Assembly: GCA_002320555.1 (NCBI GenBank)
Contig: DCJV01000038.1
Span: 1 to 8,369, forward strand
Reading direction: 5' to 3'
From: Ruminococcaceae bacterium UBA1691
GTDB taxonomy: Bacteria > Bacillota > Clostridia > Oscillospirales > Acutalibacteraceae
DNA: 8,369 nucleotides
The position numbers were made by a program, and so were the translations under genes. The notes under the pieces are model-generated. The model did not search any database, was not told the DNA's origin, and saw only the letters and a program-made list of their open reading frames with translations. Position 1 is the stretch's first letter, and the number at the start of each line of letters is the position of its first letter. Of this stretch, positions 1-5,518 are shown piece by piece.

Positions 1-297
1 AAGGTTCGTTTTTGCCCTACGGGCAAAAAACCCCTCACGAGCCACGCAGTAAGCGAAGCGCTATGCTGCCTCGGCCTGCAGGAAGCTTTTCGAGTCGCAG
101 GCAGCTGGCAGTGCAAGTGATTTGTGTGAAACCGTATTTTTCTCATAGGAACCTGTTGCGTAACAGGTCAATAGGACCACGATGCACTTCTCACGCCTTG
201 CTTTCGTCAGCGTAGCTGCTGACGGAAGGCCATGGCAGCGCCCAGCGGTGCATAACATCGGTGAACAGGGGAAACAACGGTTTTGTTTACATGGGGA
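1..297. other. Gene-free segment with several inverted repeats; possible structured RNA or intergenic repeat
   Basis: No open reading frame here looks like a real protein. Four inverted repeats can be read. (1) 9-17 pairs with 21-29, nine bp around a TAC loop. (2) 66-70 and 74-79 pair with 107-111 and 97-102, giving 5+6 bp around an internal loop. (3) ACCTGTT at 151-157 pairs with AACAGGT at 162-168 around GCGT. (4) 201-211 pairs with 218-228, 11 bp around a six-base loop, with one T/G position. That position is a U-G wobble only if the plus strand is the RNA; on the minus strand it would be an A-C mismatch. This mildly favours a plus-strand transcript, but no promoter was found. I do not recognise a known RNA family. 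A non-coding repeat common in this genome is equally possible. The segment is cut by the window edge. Confidence 0.35.
253..279 (+). repeat. Degenerate 27-base repeat, copy 1
   Basis: This stretch matches 8330-8356 in the same orientation at 23 of 27 positions. All four differences are purine-purine. The core reads CATCGGT, then AACA, then GGGAAACA. It lies just past the hairpin segment at 1-250, in non-coding sequence. It could be the end of a genome-wide intergenic repeat or a protein-binding motif; two copies in one window cannot decide. Confidence 0.4.
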
Positions 298-334
298 AAG
301 GGCGCCTGATACGATAAACATATCAGACGCCCTT
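298..334 (-). terminator. Hairpin after the surface-protein gene, probable terminator
   Basis: Positions 298-311 pair with 321-334 around a nine-base loop. Read as minus-strand RNA this is a continuous 14-bp stem with one U-G wobble; on the plus strand that position is a C-A mismatch, so it fits the minus transcript. It begins 35 bases past the stop codon of the surface-protein gene. The T-tract after it is short (three T including the stem end, then CCCC), so termination may be weak or need help. Confidence 0.6.
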
Positions 335-369
335 CCACATTGCCATTATCACATCATAAAAGCAACCGC

Positions 370-2562
370 TTATTTTTCTTTTTTACGGTGGAGAAGCAAC
401 AGCACGCCGCCAGCCATAACTGCAGCAGTTGCCAAAGCAATACCGGTCATCCCCTCGCCCGTTTCTGGGTTATTCGGATTTTCACCAGCATTAGCGGATG
501 CTTCCTGCTCCGCCGGAGCCTGCGTTGCATCGGTGCTGCCATCTACCGGATCGTTCACCGTCCCGGTGGTATCCGGCGCCTGTGCAGTGCCACCCGTTGT
601 ATCAGGAGCGGACGTATCCTCCGGTACGGTGGTATCCGGCTGTGTGGGTACTGTCGTATCCTCTTCCGACGGGACGTCCGGATCCGTTGTCAAATCATTC
701 AGCCGCCATAGCTGCGTCCCATAAAAAGGATTCGCCGTACCAAGGCACAGGCCTGCGTCCGTTTTGGCAAACACGCGGCAGCCATGGTTATTGGGATCTC
801 CCATACCGTTTCGGGTGATAACATCGAAATTGATGCCGTCTTCAGATACCAAAAGATCGAAGCCGCGCTCGCCTTTGCTTAGATATTTGCACACGCCGAT
901 AAAATAATAGAAGTTATCTACTGTATCCTGATTAAAGATGTTATTCAGCTTTTCGGTCACTGACTCCGGTAGATAGTCGTGGACCTTTTCATAAAGGGCA
1001 ACCGCCTTCTGCAGCAGGGAGTAGAATTTCTCGGTTGAGGCGAGGTCATTCGCACCGCCCTTGTCAAGCAGAGTTGTCATGCTCTGCATCGTATCGACCA
1101 TCGTGGAAACATCGGCACTACGGGCCACCTTATCGTCACTCTTAAGCAGAAGCTCCAACAACTTGATGATATACTCAAACTGCGTTTTCCACTCATCCGG
1201 TGTACGGTGGAGAATATCTCCATTGGTAAACTGCATCAGCGGATAGGCAAGGCCACCGATATCAAACGTGCCCACATAGAGCTTGGAATCATAGCTCTCC
1301 ATACGCCAGACATACTGATTGAGATTGCTGCCAAGGCCAGGGCCCATATTCCCTTTGACTTCCGGGAAAAGGTCATTCGCCTCACCGGCTACCAGCTCAA
1401 TATTTTCATCCGTATCCATCCGCCACAGGCAGACCGGGGATTCCAGATCCTTATACAGTTCTTCAAAATTCCCCTGCAAAGCGCTTGGAAGGGCAATCAT
1501 CGGATCGTTATAACCACCAATATACAAATAGTTATCATGGACCACCAGATTCGCTGCACCAGAACGGTCCGCACCCAGTCCATAGGGATAGCGCGCGCCG
1601 TCTTTTTCATCACCGATGAGCAGCTTGTACTCCCATTTGCCTGTCTCTTTGTTCTGCTCACCGCAGAACATCGCAAAGGCCTGCTTCTTGCCAGCCTTAC
1701 CGGTTACAACTGTGAGATAAAGCTTATCATTAAAGCCCACCATATCCCAGATTGCGCCGCCGAAAATGCTGTCATTATACATATAGGCAGGGTAATCCAA
1801 CAGATCCTCCTGCGTGCAGATCGTTTCAAAGGATGCCTGTCCCTCGGAGGGATTCTTGGAGGCTACAATATATGTTCCGTTATCACCAATCATACTGGCG
1901 ATCAGCATCCCATTGACAGATGTCAGGCCTCGAATGCCGACGGAAATGAAGGGATCGCTAGGGCGCGCGCTGGTGTAGACAACCTGTGTGCTGTCATTAT
2001 TCTCCGGATCAATTTCCAACAGATAGGGAGGTGTGGAGGCCGCTGCAAAATAAAGCTTTCCATTGAAAATGGTAGCCGCGCGGTAACCGCCCATTGCCTT
2101 CGGCTCTTCAATGATCTTCACCTCGCCAGTACGGACATTCACACGCACCAGAACACTGCGCTGCTCATCTGTGGGATTATTCTCCTTATCCCCCATGTAA
2201 AGCGCACCATTAAAGAGCACGTCAATTCCCGCTTTGAACACATCTGGATCTATGCCGCTTTGCTTGGCCATGATGTTAAGCGTGGTAGCGATCGCTGCGT
2301 AGCACGTGCCAACATACATATAATCCCCATAGCCAACGGCGGACCAGGAATAATTCTGACCGCGGTCATTCACTCCGCTGTCATACTCAATGATACCGTC
2401 AACCTCTCCCACGCCTGTGTCCGGATGGGAAAACTTTTCTGCTGTATAGTTGCCCGACGGTGACGTATATCGAAGCGGTTTGTCGGCAGCGAAAGCTGTC
2501 GTAAAGCTGAACACAATCGCCAAAGCCAGCAATACAGCAAGGCCTTTTTTGATTTTCGACAT
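370..2562 (-). CDS. Secreted beta-propeller-like surface protein with NPETG sortase anchor
   Basis: The 730-residue product has the full plan of a wall-anchored protein. Residues 1-25 form a signal peptide (KIKK, a hydrophobic core, then AFA before the likely cut at A26). Residues 625-697 are a linker rich in Thr, Pro and Asp with repeated DTT units. Then come NPETG at 698-702 (an LPXTG-like sortase motif), a hydrophobic segment at about 705-724 and the basic tail HRKKEK. The body carries at least seven spaced strand units of the type 'KLYVGT', near residues 79, 167, 217, 278, 342, 425 and 602, which suggests a beta-propeller. A mostly helical stretch at about 455-565 interrupts it before the last unit. 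The start is the ATG at 2562, because AGAGGA at 2571-2576 lies eight bases upstream; a GTG two codons earlier would be too close. The gene stands alone, divergent from the radical SAM gene. No catalytic motif is recognised. Ligand or structural roles at the cell surface are possible; the exact function is unknown. Confidence 0.85.
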   Translation of the reverse strand: MSKIKKGLAVLLALAIVFSFTTAFAADKPLRYTSPSGNYTAEKFSHPDTGVGEVDGIIEYDSGVNDRGQNYSWSAVGYGDYMYVGTCYAAIATTLNIMAKQSGIDPDVFKAGIDVLFNGALYMGDKENNPTDEQRSVLVRVNVRTGEVKIIEEPKAMGGYRAATIFNGKLYFAAASTPPYLLEIDPENNDSTQVVYTSARPSDPFISVGIRGLTSVNGMLIASMIGDNGTYIVASKNPSEGQASFETICTQEDLLDYPAYMYNDSIFGGAIWDMVGFNDKLYLTVVTGKAGKKQAFAMFCGEQNKETGKWEYKLLIGDEKDGARYPYGLGADRSGAANLVVHDNYLYIGGYNDPMIALPSALQGNFEELYKDLESPVCLWRMDTDENIELVAGEANDLFPEVKGNMGPGLGSNLNQYVWRMESYDSKLYVGTFDIGGLAYPLMQFTNGDILHRTPDEWKTQFEYIIKLLELLLKSDDKVARSADVSTMVDTMQSMTTLLDKGGANDLASTEKFYSLLQKAVALYEKVHDYLPESVTEKLNNIFNQDTVDNFYYFIGVCKYLSKGERGFDLLVSEDGINFDVITRNGMGDPNNHGCRVFAKTDAGLCLGTANPFYGTQLWRLNDLTTDPDVPSEEDTTVPTQPDTTVPEDTSAPDTTGGTAQAPDTTGTVNDPVDGSTDATQAPAEQEASANAGENPNNPETGEGMTGIALATAAVMAGGVLLLLHRKKEK

Positions 2563-2570
2563 ATGCACTA

Positions 2571-2576
2571 TCCTCT
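2571..2576 (-). promoter_or_regulatory. Ribosome binding site of the surface-protein gene
   Basis: On the minus strand this reads AGAGGA. It is eight bases before the ATG at 2562 and only two before the in-frame GTG at 2568, so it selects the ATG. Confidence 0.7.
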
Positions 2577-2697
2577 CTTCAAAATTTTTAGGCTTATGGC
2601 AAGCCGATACTGATCATAATAAATGAGGATAAATCAATGCCTTGAGGGAAAAAAACATAAATTGGATATATTTTAAAATTAGCACCCAGACAAAACG

Positions 2698-2726
2698 TTG
2701 TATTCCACACGCGCCTGTGCTACCAT
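2698..2726 (+). promoter_or_regulatory. Predicted sigma-A-type promoter of the radical SAM gene
   Basis: TTGTAT at 2698-2703 and TACCAT at 2721-2726 are separated by exactly 17 bases. Each matches the consensus at four of six positions. Transcription would begin near 2733, giving a leader of about 25 bases before the ATG at 2759. No promoter for the divergent surface-protein gene could be assigned with confidence in 2569-2697. Confidence 0.5.
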
Positions 2727-2758
2727 ATAGGAAAACTGCTAGAAACGGGAGGCACTTC

Positions 2759-3361
2759 ATGACCATTCTATATGAGCTGGGACGCAATCTTTATGTCAAC
2801 CTGACCAACCGCTGCCCCTGCCGCTGCGCGTTTTGCATCCGACAGAAAAGCAAAGGCGTGGGAACTGGGGACGATCTATGGCTGGAACATGAGCCGAATT
2901 TCGACGAGATAATTCGTGCTTTTGAGGAAAAGGAGCTCTCTTCCTATGATGCGGTTGTCTTCTGTGGGTATGGGGAGCCGCTCGAGCGCATCGATCTCGT
3001 CGTGGCGGCCTGCAAATATCTCAAAGAAAAAGACCCGGACTGCAAAATCCGGATCAATACCAACGGCCTAAGCGATCTGATTCACGGCTTTCCGACGGCC
3101 TACCTGCTCAAAGATCTGGTAGACGCCGTTTCCATCAGCCTGAATGCGCCGGACGCGGCTGCATATAATCGTTTATGCCACCCGACCTTTGGAGAAAAAG
3201 CCTTTGACGCGATGCTTCGCTTTGCCCAGGACTGTAAGCGTCTGCTGCCAGAAGCCGTGCTCTCTGTGGTGGACTGCATTCCTGCTGAAGAGCTGAACGC
3301 CTGCCGCGCAGTAGCTCAGGAAGTGGGCCTTGCGCTGCGCGTACGAACTTATGCGGAATAA
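2759..3361 (+). CDS. Radical SAM protein, TatD-associated type
   Basis: The 200-residue product is a minimal radical SAM enzyme, expected to bind a 4Fe-4S cluster and cleave S-adenosylmethionine to start radical chemistry. The cluster motif CxxxCxxC is C19, C23 and C26, in the context NLTNRCPCRCAFC, with an extra Cys at 21. A glycine-rich SAM-binding motif (CGYGEP) is at 69-74, RINTNG at 98-103 and SISLNAPD at 125-132. This pattern and length match the family named TIGR04038, usually encoded next to or fused with a TatD nuclease; its substrate is not known to me. There is no C-terminal SPASM or auxiliary-cluster domain. An upstream in-frame ATG exists at 2642, but GGGAGG at 2747-2752, six bases before 2759, and the family length support the later start. 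No TatD gene is in the window. The stop lies 2 bp from the stop of the converging membrane-protein gene. Confidence 0.88.
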   Translation: MTILYELGRNLYVNLTNRCPCRCAFCIRQKSKGVGTGDDLWLEHEPNFDEIIRAFEEKELSSYDAVVFCGYGEPLERIDLVVAACKYLKEKDPDCKIRINTNGLSDLIHGFPTAYLLKDLVDAVSISLNAPDAAAYNRLCHPTFGEKAFDAMLRFAQDCKRLLPEAVLSVVDCIPAEELNACRAVAQEVGLALRVRTYAE

Positions 3362-3363
3362 AT

Positions 3364-3777
3364 TTATTTAAACTTGCGCAGATTTGCTGCAAAAATACCG
3401 CCCAAAGCGCCGCACAGAAGCATGATGGCCGCCAGGATGTAAAAGTGGACGCCGATCGTCCCCTGATTGGCGATCAGCGCCATCACACACACGGCAACGA
3501 TTAGCGGAAGAGAAGCTAAAATACCGAACGGAAGCCCCTTTTTGTGAAACGGGCGCGTCACGACGAAGCCTGATAAAAGGGCGGCAAGGCCGCTCGCAAG
3601 CAGGCCGAAGACATAAACGATCGCGCCGTTGAGATCGGATTTTACGATGATTGAAGAAAATATCGCCATCAGCAAGAGCATTGACACCATTCCGGTGACA
3701 AAGCCGACCAGAATACGAATCATCAGTGCGCGCGCTTCATTTTGCTCGGCTATATTTTTCTTTTTCCCTTTGCTCAT
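3364..3777 (-). CDS. Small four-helix membrane protein, TIGR04086 type
   Basis: The 137-residue product starts with a short basic, soluble tail (MSKGKKKN) and has four hydrophobic segments at about 20-44, 51-73, 82-103 and 110-131, ending in the basic tail NLRKFK. It is thus an integral membrane protein of the cytoplasmic membrane with no visible catalytic motif. Size, topology and position directly downstream of yajC fit the Clostridia family TIGR04086, whose function is unknown; the family name is from memory, not from a search. The ATG at 3777 is preceded by GAGGGGGA (3784-3791) and six T. It lies 64 bp after yajC and is probably co-transcribed, but the linking hairpin may limit its expression. 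No terminator is seen between its stop and the facing radical SAM gene. Confidence 0.75.
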   Translation of the reverse strand: MSKGKKKNIAEQNEARALMIRILVGFVTGMVSMLLLMAIFSSIIVKSDLNGAIVYVFGLLASGLAALLSGFVVTRPFHKKGLPFGILASLPLIVAVCVMALIANQGTIGVHFYILAAIMLLCGALGGIFAANLRKFK

Positions 3778-3819
3778 AAAAAATCCCCCTCATATCCTTT
3801 GATTAAAGAATATGAGAGG
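3778..3819 (-). terminator. Intercistronic hairpin with six T; attenuator or ribosome-site blocker
   Basis: In the minus-strand RNA the arm CCTCTCATATTCTTT (3805-3819) pairs along all 15 positions with 3786-3800. There are two U-G wobbles and an AAUC tetraloop. On the plus strand those wobbles would be C-A mismatches. After the stem come G and A, then six T (3778-3783) running straight into the ATG of the membrane-protein gene. The structure is that of an intrinsic terminator, but its 3' arm also contains the Shine-Dalgarno GAGGGG of the next gene. It may therefore reduce read-through from yajC, block ribosome entry, or both. Confidence 0.65.
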
Positions 3820-3841
3820 AACTGAATGGATATGCAGAAGA

Positions 3842-4330
3842 TTACTCTTCTTCTTTCTTCTCGGCCGGAACGGTTTCGGCAGTCTGTGCAGAAGAGACTT
3901 CCTCGAGATCCTTTTTCCTGCCGCGCCGTTTGCCCTTTTTCGCCCCATCTCCGGCAGCGCGCTTAGCGCGCTCTTCCTGCGCCTTCGCCTGCGCGGCTTC
4001 GCGCTCAGCAGCCAGCTTCTCATTGGCGGTATTGTTCGTCTGGACGGCCCAGCGGGTGATCCGCATCTTATTGCGGTCTGCGCCGGTCTCAATGATCAGA
4101 GAATCCTCCTTCACCGTGACGACGCGGCCCACGATGCCGCCGATGGTCGTAATTTCATCGCCAACCTGCAGGCTGTCGCGCATTTCCTGCTCTTTCTTCT
4201 GCTGCTTTTTCTGCGGACGGATCATGACAAAATACATAATTGCGAACATGGCGACCATCAGAAGGATCATGGTAAAGGGAGATGAGGACGGTGTGCCGCT
4301 GCTTGAAGTCAATAAATGAAGTGCTGTCAT
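3842..4330 (-). CDS. yajC: Preprotein translocase accessory subunit YajC
   Basis: YajC is a small inner-membrane protein that associates with the SecDF part of the Sec protein-export machinery. The 162-residue product has a single membrane helix at about 20-37, ending in the family hallmark MIRPQKKQQKK (36-46). The conserved cytoplasmic domain follows, with LQVGDEITTIGGIVGRV at 54-70. Residues from about 103 to 162 form a highly charged tail rich in Ala, Glu and Lys, with the basic patch KKGKRRGRKK at 131-140. Most YajC proteins are near 85-115 residues, so this tail is an extension, probably disordered or coiled. The ATG at 4330 has GGAGG at 4341-4345, ten bases upstream. The gene is first of a two-gene unit with the TIGR04086-type gene. 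No secD or secF is in the window. Confidence 0.92.
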   Translation of the reverse strand: MTALHLLTSSSGTPSSSPFTMILLMVAMFAIMYFVMIRPQKKQQKKEQEMRDSLQVGDEITTIGGIVGRVVTVKEDSLIIETGADRNKMRITRWAVQTNNTANEKLAAEREAAQAKAQEERAKRAAGDGAKKGKRRGRKKDLEEVSSAQTAETVPAEKKEEE

Positions 4331-4365
4331 TCAATTGCTACCTCCGTGATTTTTATAATACTGCT

Positions 4366-4394
4366 ATTATACCTGTAACAATGGGAATATGCAA
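4366..4394 (-). promoter_or_regulatory. Predicted promoter of yajC
   Basis: On the minus strand TTGCAT (4389-4394) and a perfect TATAAT (4366-4371) are separated by 17 bases. Transcription would begin near 4359, giving a leader of about 29 bases that includes GGAGG at 4341-4345. The promoter lies in the 113-bp gap between yajC and the divergent Nudix-GNAT gene. I could not assign an equally good plus-strand promoter there. Confidence 0.7.
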
Positions 4395-4443
4395 GCATAA
4401 AAATACAGCTGGAAATACAGATAATCAAAAGGACGAATGATCT

Positions 4444-5244
4444 ATGGAATATTGGGACGTATGCGATCAGGAGGGAAATCGGAGCGGCCAGATCAGGCCA
4501 AAGGGTTCGGCTTTTGCGCCGGGTGAATACCACCCTGCTATGGAGGCTTGGATTGTCAACAGCCGCGGTGAAATCCTCATCCAGCAGCGCAGCATGCAAT
4601 GCGAAATCCTGCCTGGCGTGTGGGGACTAACCACAGGGCGCATGCTGGCCGGTGAAAGCACGCTGCAGGGGTGCGTTCGGGAGATTCGGGAGGAGCTCGG
4701 CGTATGCGTTTGCCCCGCACAAATCCGCTTTTTAAGGCGGATTCCGCGTGGAGAATTATTGTGGGATATCTATCTTGTGCATAAAGATGTATCCATTGGA
4801 GAGCTTACCTTACAGGGCGAGGAAGTTGCGCAGGCCAGATGGATATCACCCTCTGAATTTCTGGATCTGCTAAAATCGGGCGGCCTATTCCGCTACCCAG
4901 AAATCGAGGAGCTTCTGTCGCTAGTGGAAACAGGCCAAACCGATCAAAAAAATCAGGGAGAAAATCATAGGATGAAATTTATTTCGGAGACAAACAGAAT
5001 TTATTCTGAAAACGATGAGGGAAAATTGATTGCAGAAATCACCTTTCCCGCGTTGGATGACGATACTGTCGCTATCGACCATACCTTTGTGGACGCCGCG
5101 CTGCGTGGACAGGGCGTTGCAGGGCAGCTCATGCAGAAGGCCGTAGTACAATTGCGGCGCGTGGGGAAAAAGATAAAGCCGGTATGTTCCTATGCTCAAA
5201 AATGGTTTTCCGAGCACCCGGAGGACGCTGACCTACTCGTGTAG
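4444..5244 (+). CDS. Nudix hydrolase fused to a small GNAT acetyltransferase
   Basis: A single 266-residue reading frame joins two complete domains. Residues 1-164 are a Nudix hydrolase of the isopentenyl-diphosphate-isomerase-like or YfcD-like kind (WDVCDQEGN at the start, PGEYHPAMEAWI at 26-37). It has an intact Nudix box from G65 to V87 (E71, R79, E80, E83, E84), the metal-binding signature for hydrolysing diphosphate-linked substrates. The short linker 165-176 is polar. Residues 177-266 match a stand-alone YjdJ-type (COG2388) acetyltransferase, about 90 residues, with the acetyl-CoA loop RGQGVA at 221-226 and the family ending C248-SYA...HPE-DADLL. Substrates of both halves are unknown. 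AAAGGA at 4428-4433 precedes the ATG. An internal Shine-Dalgarno and ATG at the domain border could yield the GNAT half alone. The gene is monocistronic, divergent from yajC, and ends in an intrinsic terminator. Confidence 0.85.
   Translation: MEYWDVCDQEGNRSGQIRPKGSAFAPGEYHPAMEAWIVNSRGEILIQQRSMQCEILPGVWGLTTGRMLAGESTLQGCVREIREELGVCVCPAQIRFLRRIPRGELLWDIYLVHKDVSIGELTLQGEEVAQARWISPSEFLDLLKSGGLFRYPEIEELLSLVETGQTDQKNQGENHRMKFISETNRIYSENDEGKLIAEITFPALDDDTVAIDHTFVDAALRGQGVAGQLMQKAVVQLRRVGKKIKPVCSYAQKWFSEHPEDADLLV
4955..4974 (+). promoter_or_regulatory. Possible internal ribosome binding site and start for the GNAT half
   Basis: AGGGAG at 4955-4960 lies eleven bases before an in-frame ATG at 4972, exactly where the acetyltransferase domain begins (Met177). 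Translation from here would give a 90-residue protein, the usual size of free YjdJ-type acetyltransferases. It may be a relic of two separate genes or a working second start. Confidence 0.4.
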
Positions 5245-5256
5245 GCGGCAAAACAG

Positions 5257-5300
5257 CAGCCACGGCGGAACCAAATCCGGCGTGGCTGTTTTATTTTTAT
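5257..5300 (+). terminator. Intrinsic terminator of the Nudix-GNAT gene
   Basis: Positions 5257-5269 pair with 5276-5288 in a GC-rich 13-bp stem with one mismatch, around a six-base loop. TTTTATTTTTAT follows on the plus strand. It starts 12 bases past the stop codon. On the minus strand a short T run (GTTTTG) follows, so it may also stop transcripts arriving from valS. Confidence 0.88.
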
Positions 5301-5325
5301 CGGAAAACCGTTTTTCACAAAGACC

Positions 5326-5464
5326 GGACGCCCTTTCAGAGCGTCCTAACAGGGATAGAAGCACACCGCTTTCGCATGCTGCTGTTTTTCAAGCAGACCT
5401 GCTTCATCCCTGCCGACTCTATTATGTGCAGGCATTCAAACAGACATGCCCGGAAAAAACAACC
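5326..5464 (-). other. Inverted repeats in the 3' flank of valS
   Basis: Between valS and the terminator at 5257-5300 there is no gene. In minus-strand sense, 5452-5464 pairs with the GGAAAACAACC arm at 5500-5510 over a long loop and contains six T. 5446-5450 pairs with 5431-5435. 5401-5412 pairs with 5350-5362 over 12 bp with one bulged base, enclosing a smaller hairpin (5392-5396 with 5379-5383). 5338-5346 pairs with 5326-5334 as nine bp around GAA, with a U-G wobble that would be C-A on the plus strand. The last feature supports a minus-strand transcript. None is a textbook terminator. It could be the valS 3' untranslated region, a small RNA, or a decayed repeat. Confidence 0.35.
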
Positions 5465-5518
5465 GGTTAAAAATCCTTTTATTTCAAAAAAATCATATGG
5501 GGTTGTTTTCCATCCTTT

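Noticed and set aside
9..29. Nine-bp hairpin considered as an intrinsic terminator
   Set aside because: The T run is in the 5' arm and the A run in the 3' arm on both strands, and the GC core is only four bp, so it lacks the required 3' T-tract.
61..321. An 86-codon minus-strand frame in the gene-free left end
   Set aside because: It has no good ribosome site, no recognisable domain, and overlaps the hairpins and the terminator-like stem.
1207..2463. A 418-codon plus-strand open frame opposite the surface-protein gene
   Set aside because: The opposite strand encodes a coherent secreted protein with signal peptide and anchor; this frame shows no domain and is a shadow.
2591..2605. Five-bp inverted repeat GGCTT/AAGCC in front of the surface-protein gene, considered as an operator or attenuator
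   Set aside because: It is too short to separate from chance and has no proper T-tract or clear promoter overlap.
3364..3777. Possible SCIFF peptide and maturase locus near yajC
   Set aside because: Such loci occur near yajC in Clostridia, but no Cys-rich precursor peptide is present and the radical SAM protein lacks the SPASM domain of the maturase.
5192..5470. A 92-codon plus-strand frame across the Nudix-GNAT terminator
   Set aside because: It starts inside the upstream gene, crosses a strong terminator, and its composition is unlike a protein.
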